Part shown: positions 32,471-43,560 of the stretch, one piece after another
Layout: each line of letters starts with the position of its first letter
Numbering within the stretch: position 1 is the first letter of the stretch
DNA from: Zhengitettix transpicula
Taxonomy: Eukaryota > Arthropoda > Insecta > Orthoptera > Tetrigidae
Length of the DNA: 64,000 bases
Direction of reading: 5' to 3'
Assembly (NCBI GenBank): GCA_037074705.1
Contig: CM073593.1
Span: 100,401,738-100,465,737 of the forward strand
The notes under the pieces: model-generated
What the model was told of the DNA's origin: nothing
Databases searched by the model: none
What the model saw: only the letters and a program-made list of their open reading frames with translations
Translations under genes and position numbers: made by a program

Positions 32471-34665
32471 TATATATTTATAATTATAATTAAGTCACAT
32501 AAATACGTATACTACTGCATTTTTATAATTATTATTGAAACAAACTGGTCTTAATTATAACATTTAAACACACTCGTTTCTCATTCCTCCTTGTATGTTA
32601 TTCCTTTTAAACGATCAATTAATCGATTTCAAATGCAATCATCAGTACGTGATCCTCTTAAATAATTGATTGATGATTTTTCAATTCCATCATCCCCATA
32701 AATTGTCTCTTCATATGTCAGCATAACATAATCATTTATTCTCTCTGATTTCTTTCCTTTTTTCGTTCCTTTTTCCTCTGCCTTGAAATTCTTCATCATT
32801 TCCATGTGTTATGTTTTCACCTGTATCTTCAAGGATTTTGATGTTTGACTCATCATCATCATCATCATCTTCTTCATTAACCTGAGTTATCTTCAGATTC
32901 AACTAAATTTGGAATTTATTTTCCATCAGTCCAGTGCATAAATGACTTTCTTTTAAGTTCCTCTGAGATACAGAGTTCATTGGTAAATGTAACGTCACAT
33001 GAGGACTTCTTTATTTGGTCCCAATCTTTGAAACCGTGTCTTTAGTATCGATTTAATTTTTGTATATAAATAATTTATTTAATCAGGAAGGCAGTCAGTT
33101 TAAAAATTATTTAAATCTCTTCTCTCTTCACGTTCGAGGTGGGGAAAAAAGGATTTTATAAGCACTCGTAACCTTCCAAAAAAAGAAAAAAACAATATTT
33201 TATTGCAGAAATAAAAATCGTATGCTCCAAATACAGTCATTAGGATTTTATGTGATTCACTATAAGTGATAAAAAAAATGTAGGTAATGTCTGTCGATGG
33301 AAACGAACATATCGTAAAGTAGAACGATTCGCCTGCAGAAATAATGGGCATGTTTTCCGGTTATCCAGACACTGGAGAGTGTCACGTGACTGATTATAAT
33401 TTCGTTTTTTAAAATAAATAAAAATCTGCACGACGTCTACTAAGTGTGTGTGTGCCGCCGCGTCGTCGTCGTCCTTGTTTCCGGACGCGAGCGTACAGGT
33501 CCTCCTCCATCGCAGAACAGTTTTCTTGACTCACGTCGCTAGTAATCACTGCAATTATTATTGGTCTGGAGGCCGCTACCCCGTCATTAGGCGGCATTAG
33601 GCGATCACATCGCCAAGACCTCGGCCTACCGGTATTAGCGCCAGAGCGCAGCACCGTCGCCTCCAGTGTAAATATTATCTCTGACCAACGCCGCGCCATT
33701 ACAAACCGTAATCGCTTATTTGGACGAATTAGAACAGAATCAGAATCAGTTGGAAAGACCTTACCACGGAGAATCGTTGCGTAACGGAGCCGTGCAGAAA
33801 GTCTCTACCGTTACAGAAAAAGGGACACGGGGCGGCGTTTAAATAATATTTATTGACCCAATTAAGGCCCAGCTTTGGAGTCAGGAAAATGAAATATATA
33901 AAGTGTTTGAAGCCAATGAAGGAGTGATAATAAAAGCTAATCATCCTCATTATACTTAAGCCGTATCTTTATAACAAATTTCTTCGACCTGTCAACTTCT
34001 TATCCCCCGAGTTGTTGACTCAATCACTCACATTTTTTATTTATATATTATTTGAAAACTAATCCGCTAAGGTACGTTTATTACTCTACAATTAGGCATT
34101 CGCCCTGTGGCTGTTAACACGGATAACACGGGTACTATATACGTGTAATTACTGGCATCATGTTGCGAAACGCATTTAAACTCGTAATGATCAGTAAATG
34201 GGCCGTGTCTTTTGTTTTATGTTGTTGGCAACCCTGAACGCAGCTCGGCACTTTGTCTCATTTGATTTTCAACAGCCTCAATTTGTCCTTAACTTATTGG
34301 TTTGAAATTTGCTATAGTCGATTTATTTTTTCCGTGATGGATACTAAAATCAGACTAGGCTATATTGACTACTACTTCTTCTTCTACTGTATCAACTAGT
34401 CCTTATCCATTCCTCTCTGTTCTGAGAATCGCCCGATCATCTTCTGGTATCTTATTCCTTTCTTGATCCAACGTTCAAATTTCGTGGTACTTCTACTCCT
34501 CTCTTACCTTCAAATTTACCCAGTTAAAAATTTCTCTTTTTACAGTGCCTTCTAAGGCTTTTTTATCCTCTCCACCTCTTCTCGGTATCGAAAGATGAAA
34601 AATATACGTCTGTTCTTAAAATTAAAAATTATAATAAACATAGCCAAATACAGACAAAAATATTA
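32471..34665. other. Intronic sequence; unique island near 33430-33960
   Basis: AT-rich up to 33400 with no repeat partner. The region 33430-33960 is GC-richer, holds CCGCCGCGTCGTCGTCG and TAATTATTATTGG motifs and no recognised exon. Short minus-strand frames here have no domain. Confidence 0.35.
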
Positions 34666-35442
34666 TCTTTATATATATAAAAATGAATTGCTGTTCGTTA
34701 GTCTCACTAAAACTCGAGAACGGCTGAACGGATTTATCGTATCTTAGTCTTGAAATGATCGCGGAGGTCTACGGAAGGTTTAAAAGGCGAGAAAAAATCG
34801 AATGATTTCCGGGAAAACCCTAAAAACAGCCCTTTTTTATTTCCCATACAAACGTTTTCTAAATAAAATACAAATCTACACCAGTCGAGCAATTTTCACC
34901 AAATTTCGTACACGTGTTCTTTGCGACCAGGAAACAAACACTGTCGGGGTGAGACGCGTCTTCCACCTCCAGAAGCGGGGGTGGGAATATTTAAACATAC
35001 TAAAACAGCCGATATTTGAGGATAAATATTTTTAGGGGTCAAAGATATTGATAGTGTTTCTACCAATGTTATCTGAATACAATTTTCATCCCCTACGCCC
35101 TGTGAAAAGGACACCCTTCGGGTTTGGGGTGGAGATGCTTTACAGTAAAATAACGCGAATACAACCGAGATTGGAGTCAAATCAAAGGTTATGGAAGTCA
35201 CTGTGTTTAGTTACGACATTCAAATTGGCATTTACCCCTCAGATGCAGGGGTAGCGGGGTGAAAATTTTGGAACATGCAAACAAGGCAGATATCTGCGTT
35301 GAAGAAATATTTTTCAGAGTTAATTATAATGATTAGGGTTCGAGTAGCGTTACATAAAAATTGCGCAAAAGCAGCCGAAATTGGAGTCATATCGGGGGTT
35401 ATAGATAAATGACATCTCGGGCAACGCCGGGCACCCAGCTAG
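34666..35442 (+). mobile_element. Non-autonomous Helitron, family 1, copy 2
   Basis: 5' TCTTTATATATATAAAAATG, 3' GGGCACCCAGCTAG, flanked by A (34665) and T (35443). It is 777 bp and only a few percent different from 9875-10653, in inverse orientation. It inserted into an AT-rich palindrome (AGCCAAATACAGAC on the left, ATATTTGGCTGT on the right), itself probably a foldback terminus. Confidence 0.92.
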
Positions 35443-35701
35443 TCTTAAATATATTTGGCTGTTTTTTATTATCACTTTATATATTACATGACTATGATAT
35501 TTTCTCATCTCCCATTTCCAAATACTTTAGTATTCGTGAGGAAAATCTCCGGTAAATTTCCAAGTAAATAATCGACTTACAAAGAAATGTTTTTTACTGA
35601 TGATCCCTCTTGGATTTTATACTAACTATATATCGTATATAATTTATTCCAAGCTTTTTATCTACAAATTCAAGAAAATTAATCTTCAAAATGAAAAAAA
35701 T

Positions 35702-35930
35702 TTAATAATAAAGATAGCCAATAAAGACAAAAATGGGGAATATAAACACCACACAACGTTTCTGGAATCTTTGTTCCTTTCGTCAGGCTTTTGAGTGTTG
35801 ACCAGTGCAGTTGTGTCGCTCTAGGCTCGTCTTAGCACCTGACGAAAGGAACAATGATTCCAAAAACGTTATGTGGTATTTATACTATCCCCTTTTTCTC
35901 TGAATCGGCTATCTTTCTTATTCATTAAAT
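35702..35930 (+). repeat. Foldback family A, complete copy (type example)
   Basis: Left arm (TAATAAAGATAGCCAATAA, ATAAACACCACACAACGTTT, CCTTTCGTCAGG), a middle of about 45 bp (GTTGACCAGTGCAGTTGTG, CTCTAGGCTCG), then the inverted right arm (CACCTGACGAAAGGAAC, AAAACGTTATGTGG, GGCTATCTTTCTTATTC). Arms are about 90 bp and total about 230 bp. It is non-coding and consistent with a miniature inverted-repeat element. No clear target duplication is seen. Confidence 0.92.
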
Positions 35931-36983
35931 TAATCTTTACTTTTTTGCACATGATTCAAACAGATGACGTCATCTTCATCCAGTAAAGCCATTGTCTCCG
36001 GAATTATGTGATCACTACGAAGTCTGTGGGATTCATACCCTCGTTTTCGTTGCTTCGATCCCCTAATGTTTTGTATAATTTTTTTCTTTGGTCACTTTTC
36101 GTGAGTTTTGCGTGACCAAATTCGACACTGTCGTTCCCTGGATGTTATTAAATGTACCTACAGCGTCCAGTACGATGATTGTCATATCATGTAAATATCA
36201 GTCAGTTTTTTTCCTTCAAATAGTTACCCATCGATCTCCGTAAAATCGTGGTGGATAATCCGGAGTATTTTAGCCTTCGTGCAGAGTTGGCGAGTTTTGT
36301 GGAAGCGTTGTGTGCGTTCTTTCCAGAGGGACGGGTCAGGTATCGCACGGTCTGATCTCAATTGGCCTGCCTCTGTACCTGGTGGTAATTATGTGCTCAG
36401 AAATTACAACCGGTAGCGTAAACCCGTTCTGCCTCCCACACGGACCAGGTTAACAATTGCTGTTACGTGCAATCGGCACAGCTGCTTCCACGGCGATGGG
36501 AAGTGCGGGCGGACCTGACCTCTGACGAAACCGGAAGAGCCTTTAATAACCTGTGGCCAGTAGGGGGAAAACTAGCGACAAAAATTTAACAACGTCCCTC
36601 CGCGGACGGTTGCCTTCAATGACGTAGTTGTTGCTAATCTCACAACACTTCGAAACGTATAAAAAAAACAGTTTCCATAAAGAAAATAATTTTTAGAAAC
36701 AAAATGGCGTACAAACTCCACCGCTTCTCTCTCGCTTTGCGTGCCAACTCTTTCATAGTCCTTCAGATTAATCACGCGGTGATTATTAAATAATAAGCAC
36801 AAAATGGACATTTTTTTAAGCAATTAATTTATTTATTGCCACTCCCAAAATTCCGTACCACGATCGTTCAAAGTTAGATTAACTCTTATTGATCCAAAAC
36901 TTTACGAGAGTTAATTAAAACTGTAAACATTGGAATCGAGATTTACTACACATTCATCAATATCATAATTAAAGACGAAGAAT
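35931..36983. other. Intronic sequence; no gene recognised
   Basis: TGACGTCA occurs near 35965. The block 36250-36660 is less AT-rich with CAATTGGCC and GGTGGTAATTATG text. No repeat partner and no exon. Confidence 0.4.
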
Positions 36984-37515
36984 TTTTTTTACGGTAACAG
37001 GCTACATGAGGGTAATCCACATGGTGGTAACTCCCCTTTAGTAGCATAAGAAAGGATTTGAAAGGGAGGGTGGGATGCGGAAGGGTAGAGGAAGGTAGCC
37101 AAGGGTTAACTAGGGCCCCTGCGTTATATTTTAAGGATCCTACCCGGCATTCGCCTAAAGAAATGCAGGACAAACCCTAGAAAAACCTGCATCAGGTAGG
37201 TCGGGCATTTGGTACTTGTCCCACGCCCTTCCGATGGCGGGAGAGGAGTTTGCTGTGGGGACGCAGCATTACCTTCTCCGTGCCTCGACCAGTTTAGGAT
37301 GCAGCTGGCCGACTATTCCAACGGGAATAGCGGACAACTCTTACCGTATGCCCAAGGTCTGTGACCCCGGAACATACACCTCTCAGAACAGACCGAGGTG
37401 CCTCGGCTTGTGGGAACCTTAGTTCAAAAACGGAGAGGAAAAGGCATCCCCAAAGGTAGCCCCTTCGTATCTCTCCTACAAGGTTCTGCCTGCGAGAGAA
37501 TAGCCCTCGCAGACC
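36984..37515 (-). repeat. Repeat R, copy 2 (about 530 bp)
   Basis: Inverse complement of 14255-14790 over the full length, ending at TCTGCCTGCGAGAGAATAGC with the hairpin less perfect. The + strand carries a 68-codon frame ending in CLGLWEP, also present in the copy at 14.3 kb on its minus strand. Confidence 0.88.
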
Positions 37516-38290
37516 ATGTCATAGGGTTAACTATCAATTTTGGAGTCGTATATATAAACACTTGCAAGACTTTGCAACGGTGAGGGAAGATATTAATTGT
37601 TGAAAAGTCTGCAATATGTCCGGTGGTCAAATTCTATTCCTCGACTTAACTTAATAAACAGTACTTTAAAGATTCATTCCAATTAGCTACATTTAAACGC
37701 CAGAATAAATAAACAAAATTATTGAGAGCGAACTGAAACTCACACACTGTAGACGATATTTTGAGGACTTGTCGGGAAAAACCGCGGTTCTTCTCGCAGT
37801 AGAATTGGTTCCTGCGGTAACTTACTGGACACGTTTGGCCTTTATATAGTTTGATGATGATTGCTCTCTTGTTCAGAACATTTCTGTTAAGAATAATAAA
37901 AATAAAAATGAAAAAAAAAATTATACGACTATAATTTACAGACCAAGCTTTAATTTGAGAACTAAAGACAATCCTGTTACTTAACACTTATATAATAAAC
38001 GACGCAATATTGGACAAAGAAACTCATTACAATAAAAATTGACAATCACAATTGTATGATCTTTTATCGTCATTTAGATTCGACTGTGGATTTAACCTTG
38101 GTTAACTTTCTGTCTTTTAATTCTCTTTGCAAAAAAAAAATGGCGTCGAAACGTCCAGATATATTTAAATTATTTCTTTGTTGCTCAAATTAAAAGTCGG
38201 TCGTACTCTTAATTAGTAAGTTAAATCAGTCTTTTATTAAATAGAAATCTTCAGAATTATTTGACTTATTTCAACTTTAACAAGGAAATA
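37516..38290. other. Intronic AT-rich sequence
   Basis: Nothing recognised apart from GCGTCGAAACGTCC at about 38141, a stray GAAACGT foldback-type core. Confidence 0.4.
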
Positions 38291-38530
38291 AAATTAAGCA
38301 ATAAGTCAAGTGGCCAAAAATACAACTGCACAACGTTTCGTCCTTAATTCAAGGCATCATCAGATGTACAATGGCTTTGGAGTATTATAGTACACACTAA
38401 AGGGCTTCCAGATGCTCTTGTGTGTTAATAAGTGAGTATAAAAATACTGTCAACAGGATTTAATGAGCATAATAGTTCCTTATGACGACGTTTCGATCAT
38501 ACATGCCGTCACCATCTGGTCCTAGTTGTC
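38291..38530. repeat. Foldback element with hammerhead-like arm
   Basis: Reads GTGGCCAAAAATACAACTGC, then on the minus strand CTGATGATGCCTT, 5-nt loop, AAGGACGAAACGTTGTG (stem CCTT/AAGG). A second core (ATGACGACGTTTCGATCATA) lies near 38482. The palindrome partner is incomplete. Confidence 0.65.
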
Positions 38531-39261
38531 ATCATAGACACTGGCATTCATATAACGTAGCACTAAATATGTTAAATTAAATTATTTGCTAATAAAACAA
38601 ATATTTTTCATCACATCAGATCCTTGTAACTTCTGAATTTTTTATTTGCTGTGAAATATTTATTTATAGCGTCGAAGGACGCAGAAGGAGCTGACATTAA
38701 GCTATTTCGTGGTTGGCTGCTCCAGCCCAAGATTATGTAAAATTATACAACTTTAATTTATAATCTCGAGATGAAAAAAAAAATTATTTCCTTTTTTTTT
38801 TTGGAAAAAAAAAAGAGATTACTTTAATTGCTCAAACTAAATGACGAAGGCGTGCCCCTTCTGCCAATTTCGTCCACCGGGGATCGAAACGTATCTATTT
38901 TGGGTGTTTAGTATTCAAATGAATTCACGCGAGCTATTTTCCTGTGTGGCGAGACCAGGAAATTACGGGACGTGGAAAGAACGCTGATTCTGGTAACGTC
39001 TTCGTTTTGCTGTCGCCATTAATTACCAAAGGCAGGCAGGCAGGCGACCTTGATCAAGTGCGCGAGATCAAATATTTATGTAACCAAGTGCGGAATTTTT
39101 TTCTGGGAACGCGTCCAAGAAATTGCGAAAGAGACTCGATCCTATTTGACGTCCATTTTTTTTCTGTGGAAATTAGTTATGTGGCAAGATTGAGACACAC
39201 ACTTGAGAGTGGGGCGGCGTTACACTGAGGTGGATGGACGATGGGACGAGACATCCACCGG
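38531..39261. other. Intronic sequence, no gene recognised
   Basis: Unique GC-moderate block at about 38900-39250 with GGCAGGCAGGCAGGCG. A 94-codon + frame (38944-39228) runs through it but is not domain-like. Confidence 0.35.
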
Positions 39262-40290
39262 GAAATAGTATTATAAGAATCCTCCAGAACTTGATAAATA
39301 TCATTAGGACGATAACATTAATATTATTTATACGTTGGTACGTAAGTGGAACTTTTTAGTACAGTACATCACATAAGTAAATATACAAAATATGTCTCTT
39401 TATAAGTAAAAATACAATAACATGACCAAGAACGCTCAGAATAAATTAATAATCAAATAAAGTAGTATTTTAAAACGCAATGCCTCATGTTAATTCTTCC
39501 TGACGATGGAGGAGATGAAAGTCATAGAAACGTATGTTTTTTAAAAAAATAAAAACTTCACCTCGGTTGATAAACAGAATTTTTTTTATATTTTTCTGAC
39601 CTCATTTAAATCAATCAATAAATAAAACAGCCAATAAGACAGAATACAAAATACTGTAACGTTTCGAGCCTTCATTATTGGAACCTCCTCATGTAAAATA
39701 AATCAAAAATATTTATTTATGAATAGAATTTTTCTGAAATATTATATAATTTCTATTAAATATTAACATCCACCGTGAAATAATATTTTAAGAATCCTCC
39801 AGAACTTGATAAGTATCGTAAGGACGATAATTTCCTGAAATTAATATTATTTATACGTTGGTACGTAAGTGGAATTTTTTAGTACAGCGCATCTCATAAG
39901 TAAATATACAAAATACGGCTCTTTATAAATAAAAATACAATAACATGACCAAGAACGCTCAGAATAAATTAATAATCAAATAACGTAGTATTTTAAAAAC
40001 GCAACACCTCAGATTAATTCTTCCTGACGATGGAGGAGATGAAAGTAGTAAAAACGTATGTTGTTTTTAAAAAAAATAAAAACTTGACCCGGTTGATAAA
40101 ACGGAATTTTTTTATTATTAAATCAAGTAACAGTTATATTTTTCTGGCGTCATTTAAATCAATCAATAAATAAAACGGCCAACAAGACAGAATACAAAAT
40201 AATGTAACGTTTCGAGCCTTCATTATTGGAACCTCCTTAGGTAAAATAAATCAAAAATAAGTATTTACGAAGTATTATGTAATTTCTATT
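39262..40290. repeat. Two-copy tandem duplication, period about 512 bp
   Basis: AAGAATCCTCCAGAACTTGAT is at about 39275 and 39789, and the full block (to GGAACCTCCT and AAATCAAAAATA) repeats directly. Each copy contains the palindromic GAAACGTATG/GTAACGTTTCGAGCC pair and AAACAGCCAATAAGACAGAA, so a foldback lies inside each unit. Divergence is modest. Confidence 0.88.
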
Positions 40291-40329
40291 AAATAATATT
40301 TTAGATGTTCCTAAAAGCAAGTGATTTTA

Positions 40330-40620
40330 ACGTAGAATGAATTTTAAAAAACGACTGATAATGAATTAAAAACGGGACGAAACGTTACGTCACTTTGTGT
40401 TAAAATTGTTTCTTACGTGTTTTCCGTTTTGATTGATTTATTTAATTAATAATAACATATAAAATTTCCATTTAACAACAAAAATCGATTATTCGGGACC
40501 TGTTGAGGTGTTTTGATAATCGTATAATGTATAATTTACACTTTACGGATATTAAACACCTGAAAAGGTCCCAAAATATAGGATTGAAACGTTGTGTGTT
40601 TTATTGTAAAATAAAATAAA
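40330..40620. repeat. Foldback relics with GAAACGTT cores
   Basis: GGGACGAAACGTTACG (about 40375) and, 190 bp on, CCTGAAAAGGTCCCAAAATA followed by GAAACGTTGTGTG. The arms are incomplete. AAAATTGTTTCTTACG follows the first core. Confidence 0.55.
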
Positions 40621-41545
40621 AATTTGAATATGACTATTAATTCAAATCAAACGAATAAATTTATTCTGACCGTTCTTGGCAACCATTTTCTGTTGCATAA
40701 AGTAATTCATGATTCACTTCTTATCTCTGAAGATTAAAATTTGAATTTTCTGAATATTTATAAATAAAAGTGTAAAAATTATTCTATCACGCCTAAGTTT
40801 TTAATTCAGTCTGAAGTTTATTCTTCAACAAGGGTCTGAACATTTTGCAACTGTCTTGTACAAGGTCAGGAAGTTTTACTTTAATTTTTCCTTCTTTTTT
40901 TCTTTCATTCTTTCATTTGCCATAGTTGTTATCGAGTATTGGTAGCAATATTTCATGGTTCTAGTGATCTTAGCATAATCAGTTTATTTACCCTGTACAT
41001 ACATGTTTTTTTCGGATTATATTCCTTATCCTTTATTTAGTACCAAATAATTACTTTTCCAGCACGCCATAAACGTTCGCTGGCCTCCTCATAACCTACA
41101 ATAATTTTTACAGCTCTATTAGAGAATTCTGTAACGGTATTTGGTCAAGTTCGATTGTTGTTGTTGTTGTTTTTATTTGATGAAATTGCCGTACAATACG
41201 GCACCCTGATACCGCTTTAAAGATTGTCTCAAAATGGCCACCGAGATCTGGTCGTTATACGGCCCTCAGGTGCGTAAATTGCAGGCGAACGGCGCGGTTC
41301 CTCGGAATAAACATGAGGCGCCTCAGGTGCTGCAGACCGTGGACAGAGATTTACACGTCCGAGGGACAACATTGTCGTCATCGACATATTTTTTTTTCTT
41401 CTTATTCTTCTAAGAAGCCTGAAAGGTGTCCACGGGAAAAAAAAGCGAGCAAAACTGCGAACTTTACCTGTATCACGGAGCTACTTGTGAGGTGAACAAC
41501 GTCCGGTCACTCGGATCAGCCACGGTCGTCAATGACCATTATTTA
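40621..41545. other. Intronic sequence, no gene recognised
   Basis: AT-rich with (TTG)n at 41150-41170. The stretch 41220-41530 is less AT-rich and unique. Confidence 0.4.
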
Positions 41546-41645
41546 AATTAAGGAATAATAAAGATAGTCAAATACAGACTAAAAAAAGGATAATATAAAT
41601 ACCACACAAAGTTTCTCTGATCCTTGTTCCTTTCGTCAGGTTTTC
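41546..41645 (-). repeat. Foldback family A, left arm only
   Basis: Contains AATAATAAAGATAGTCAA, ATATAAATACCACACAA, GATCCTTGTTCCTTTCGTC. It ends at the CAGG junction where the middle would begin, so it is a truncated arm. Confidence 0.85.
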
Positions 41646-41667
41646 ATTATTTAAAATTATTGGAGAC

Positions 41668-41940
41668 AGTTACCACTGATTTTATTTAGTTTATTCCGTT
41701 ACTCCTCGTATGAGGGAATAGGACACGTCATTACATAAAATTACACTATAACTATTGGATGCTACAATTAGAAGTCAACTTAAAAATACTAAAAATCGGG
41801 AACACAAATTTTCCCTGTCCAACATAATTAAAAGAACTGTATATTAATAATAACAAAAGGAATAATTATTTAACTATATGACAGTTTTCTTAAAATAATA
41901 ATAATAAATTCAATACGTACTAGTTAATCCTCAATTAAAG
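41668..41940 (-). repeat. Retroelement-like 3' tail, partial copy
   Basis: Shares TTTATTCCGTTACTCCTCGT, GGACACGTCATTACATAAAA and AATCGGGAACACAAATTTTC with 42000-42400 and 51437-51860. On the minus strand its end is a G/C-rich hairpin followed by AATAAA, as in non-LTR element 3' ends. This copy is diverged. Confidence 0.65.
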
Positions 41941-41999
41941 GCATTTTTTTTTAATTTAACGATGATGTAAAGAAAAACAACTTTGCTCATAATCAATTT

Positions 42000-42400
42000 G
42001 ATTTGATTTATTTTATTCCATTAGTCCTCGTAAGAGGCAATAGGACACGTCAATACATAAAATTACAATATAAGAATTGAATGTTACAATTATAAATAAT
42101 TAGAAGTTAACATAAAAATACTAAGTAAAATAATATGAATAAAAACAAAAATAATTCTTTAACTATATTATGGGTATAATATAATATTTACAGTTCTAAT
42201 AAAAATAATCAATATGTACTAGTAAATAATTAATGATTCGAGAATTAACTATCATAAAATATAGAATTTAACCCATCACACAAGAATAAACACACAAACA
42301 TGACACACGCACACACACAAGGAGAGGAAACACAGACGAGGGACAAGTGACGTCACGAAACAGAGTGACGAGGAATCTGCAAACTCCAGGACCTCTCGTA
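42000..42400 (-). repeat. Retroelement-like 3' tail, copy 2
   Basis: On the minus strand it ends GCCTCTTACGAGGACTAATG then AATAAAATAAATC, a small CCTC/GAGG hairpin before an A-rich end, typical of LINE 3' tails. At the other end lie ACACACGCACACACA and GTGACGTCACGAAACAGAGT, shared with the 51.8-kb copy. About 400 bp. The element class is not proven. Confidence 0.7.
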
Positions 42401-42589
42401 CAAACAGACTCTTTCCAGAGATGTTTCACATTAAATCAAACATCACAACTATTAATGTACAAAACAGACGCTATGAAACTCAACAATTGTCATGATCCCT
42501 TAACCTTCTGTTTTCCCATTGTCGTTGCTCCATCATTGTTACACTGAACCTTCGGCTCTCCCATTGTCGTTGCGTTTTCGTCGCTTTTG

Positions 42590-42740
42590 AGTTTCGTCAA
42601 CTGACCGGTGCAGTTGTGTCGCTCTCGGTTCTTCTTCGCACCTGAGGAAAGAGGCGAGGATCCCAGAAACGTTGTTGTGTGGTATTTCTATTCTCACTTT
42701 GTGTCTGATTTGGCTATATTTCTTCTTCATTGGTGATTCA
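42590..42740 (+). repeat. Foldback family A, middle plus right arm
   Basis: CAACTGACCGGTGCAGTTG, CACCTGAGGAAAGAGGCG, GATCCCAGAAACGTTG, GATTTGGCTATATTTC. It is a diverged copy. Confidence 0.85.
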
Positions 42741-43059
42741 TTTTTACATGTATCTTCCAGGTCATTTTCTTGTAAAAGAAATCGGTTCTATCGCTACATA
42801 TGGAAACTTTCCCATTTCTCTGGGCGTCGCCTGACACAAGTTTGATCTTTCGAAATTGACGCAAGGTGCGAGTATCTCCAAAGCGTTCCGCATCGCTCTG
42901 TTGATGGGGTTTTGATATGCGTCCATACTTGTTCTTTTTTTATAACAAAACAAAAATAGTTCGTTTCCATTAGTGTGTAACGTCTCTTGGGGGATAAGAT
43001 GAACCAATGATTTGTCAGATTGTGTTCCTTTTGAGGTGCTGGTGCTGGTGGAACAGGTG
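42741..43059. other. Intronic sequence, no gene recognised
   Basis: Overlapping minus-strand frames of 114 and 124 codons (to 43138) exist, but with no domain and no support from repeat or splice structure. Confidence 0.35.
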
Positions 43060-43560
43060 CCCTGACCTTCCAAGTCACGGTGCTCCCTGCTGAGGAATTC
43101 ATGCCCAACCTTGGTAAGAAAAAAAAAAAGAAACACAACAGAGACGAGTGTGAAGCGTTAGAATATTATTACCAAAGTAGAGCCTCCCGCCCCGCTCCGC
43201 TCCATCGCGTGAACATCGGTAAGTCATGTTCGCTCATATCGACCCCCTTCTCCTCTTCGATTAAAGTGAGCCGACGTGCGACACGGAGCAGCAATAAATT
43301 TCGAAGCGGGACGCAAAAACGAAGCAGAGGAAAGCAAACAACAATAATGGCCGTGTCCCATTGTTGCAGAAAGGGTTCTTAATATCTGAGATTGGAGCGG
43401 CCGGCAGAACGGATCGCGGACACAATGAAGAGTCTCATCAGCTGCCGCCACACGCGTTATTGATAGATGAGGCCAGGTAGCCGCCCGGCCATTGTGCCTC
43501 CTCAGATGCTATCACCCGCGCTTGACAAGAATTCTCGCGTGTTTACGGCCCCCATTATCA
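43060..43560. promoter_or_regulatory. GC-rich single-copy island
   Basis: Non-repetitive, with GCGTTATTGATAG, GGCCATTGTGCC and GCCCGGCC text and no clear exon. Candidate regulatory sequence by composition only. Confidence 0.25.

Noticed and set aside
42762..43138. Overlapping minus-strand frames of 114 and 124 codons
   Set aside because: Two frames open over the same DNA, neither with a domain or splice support.
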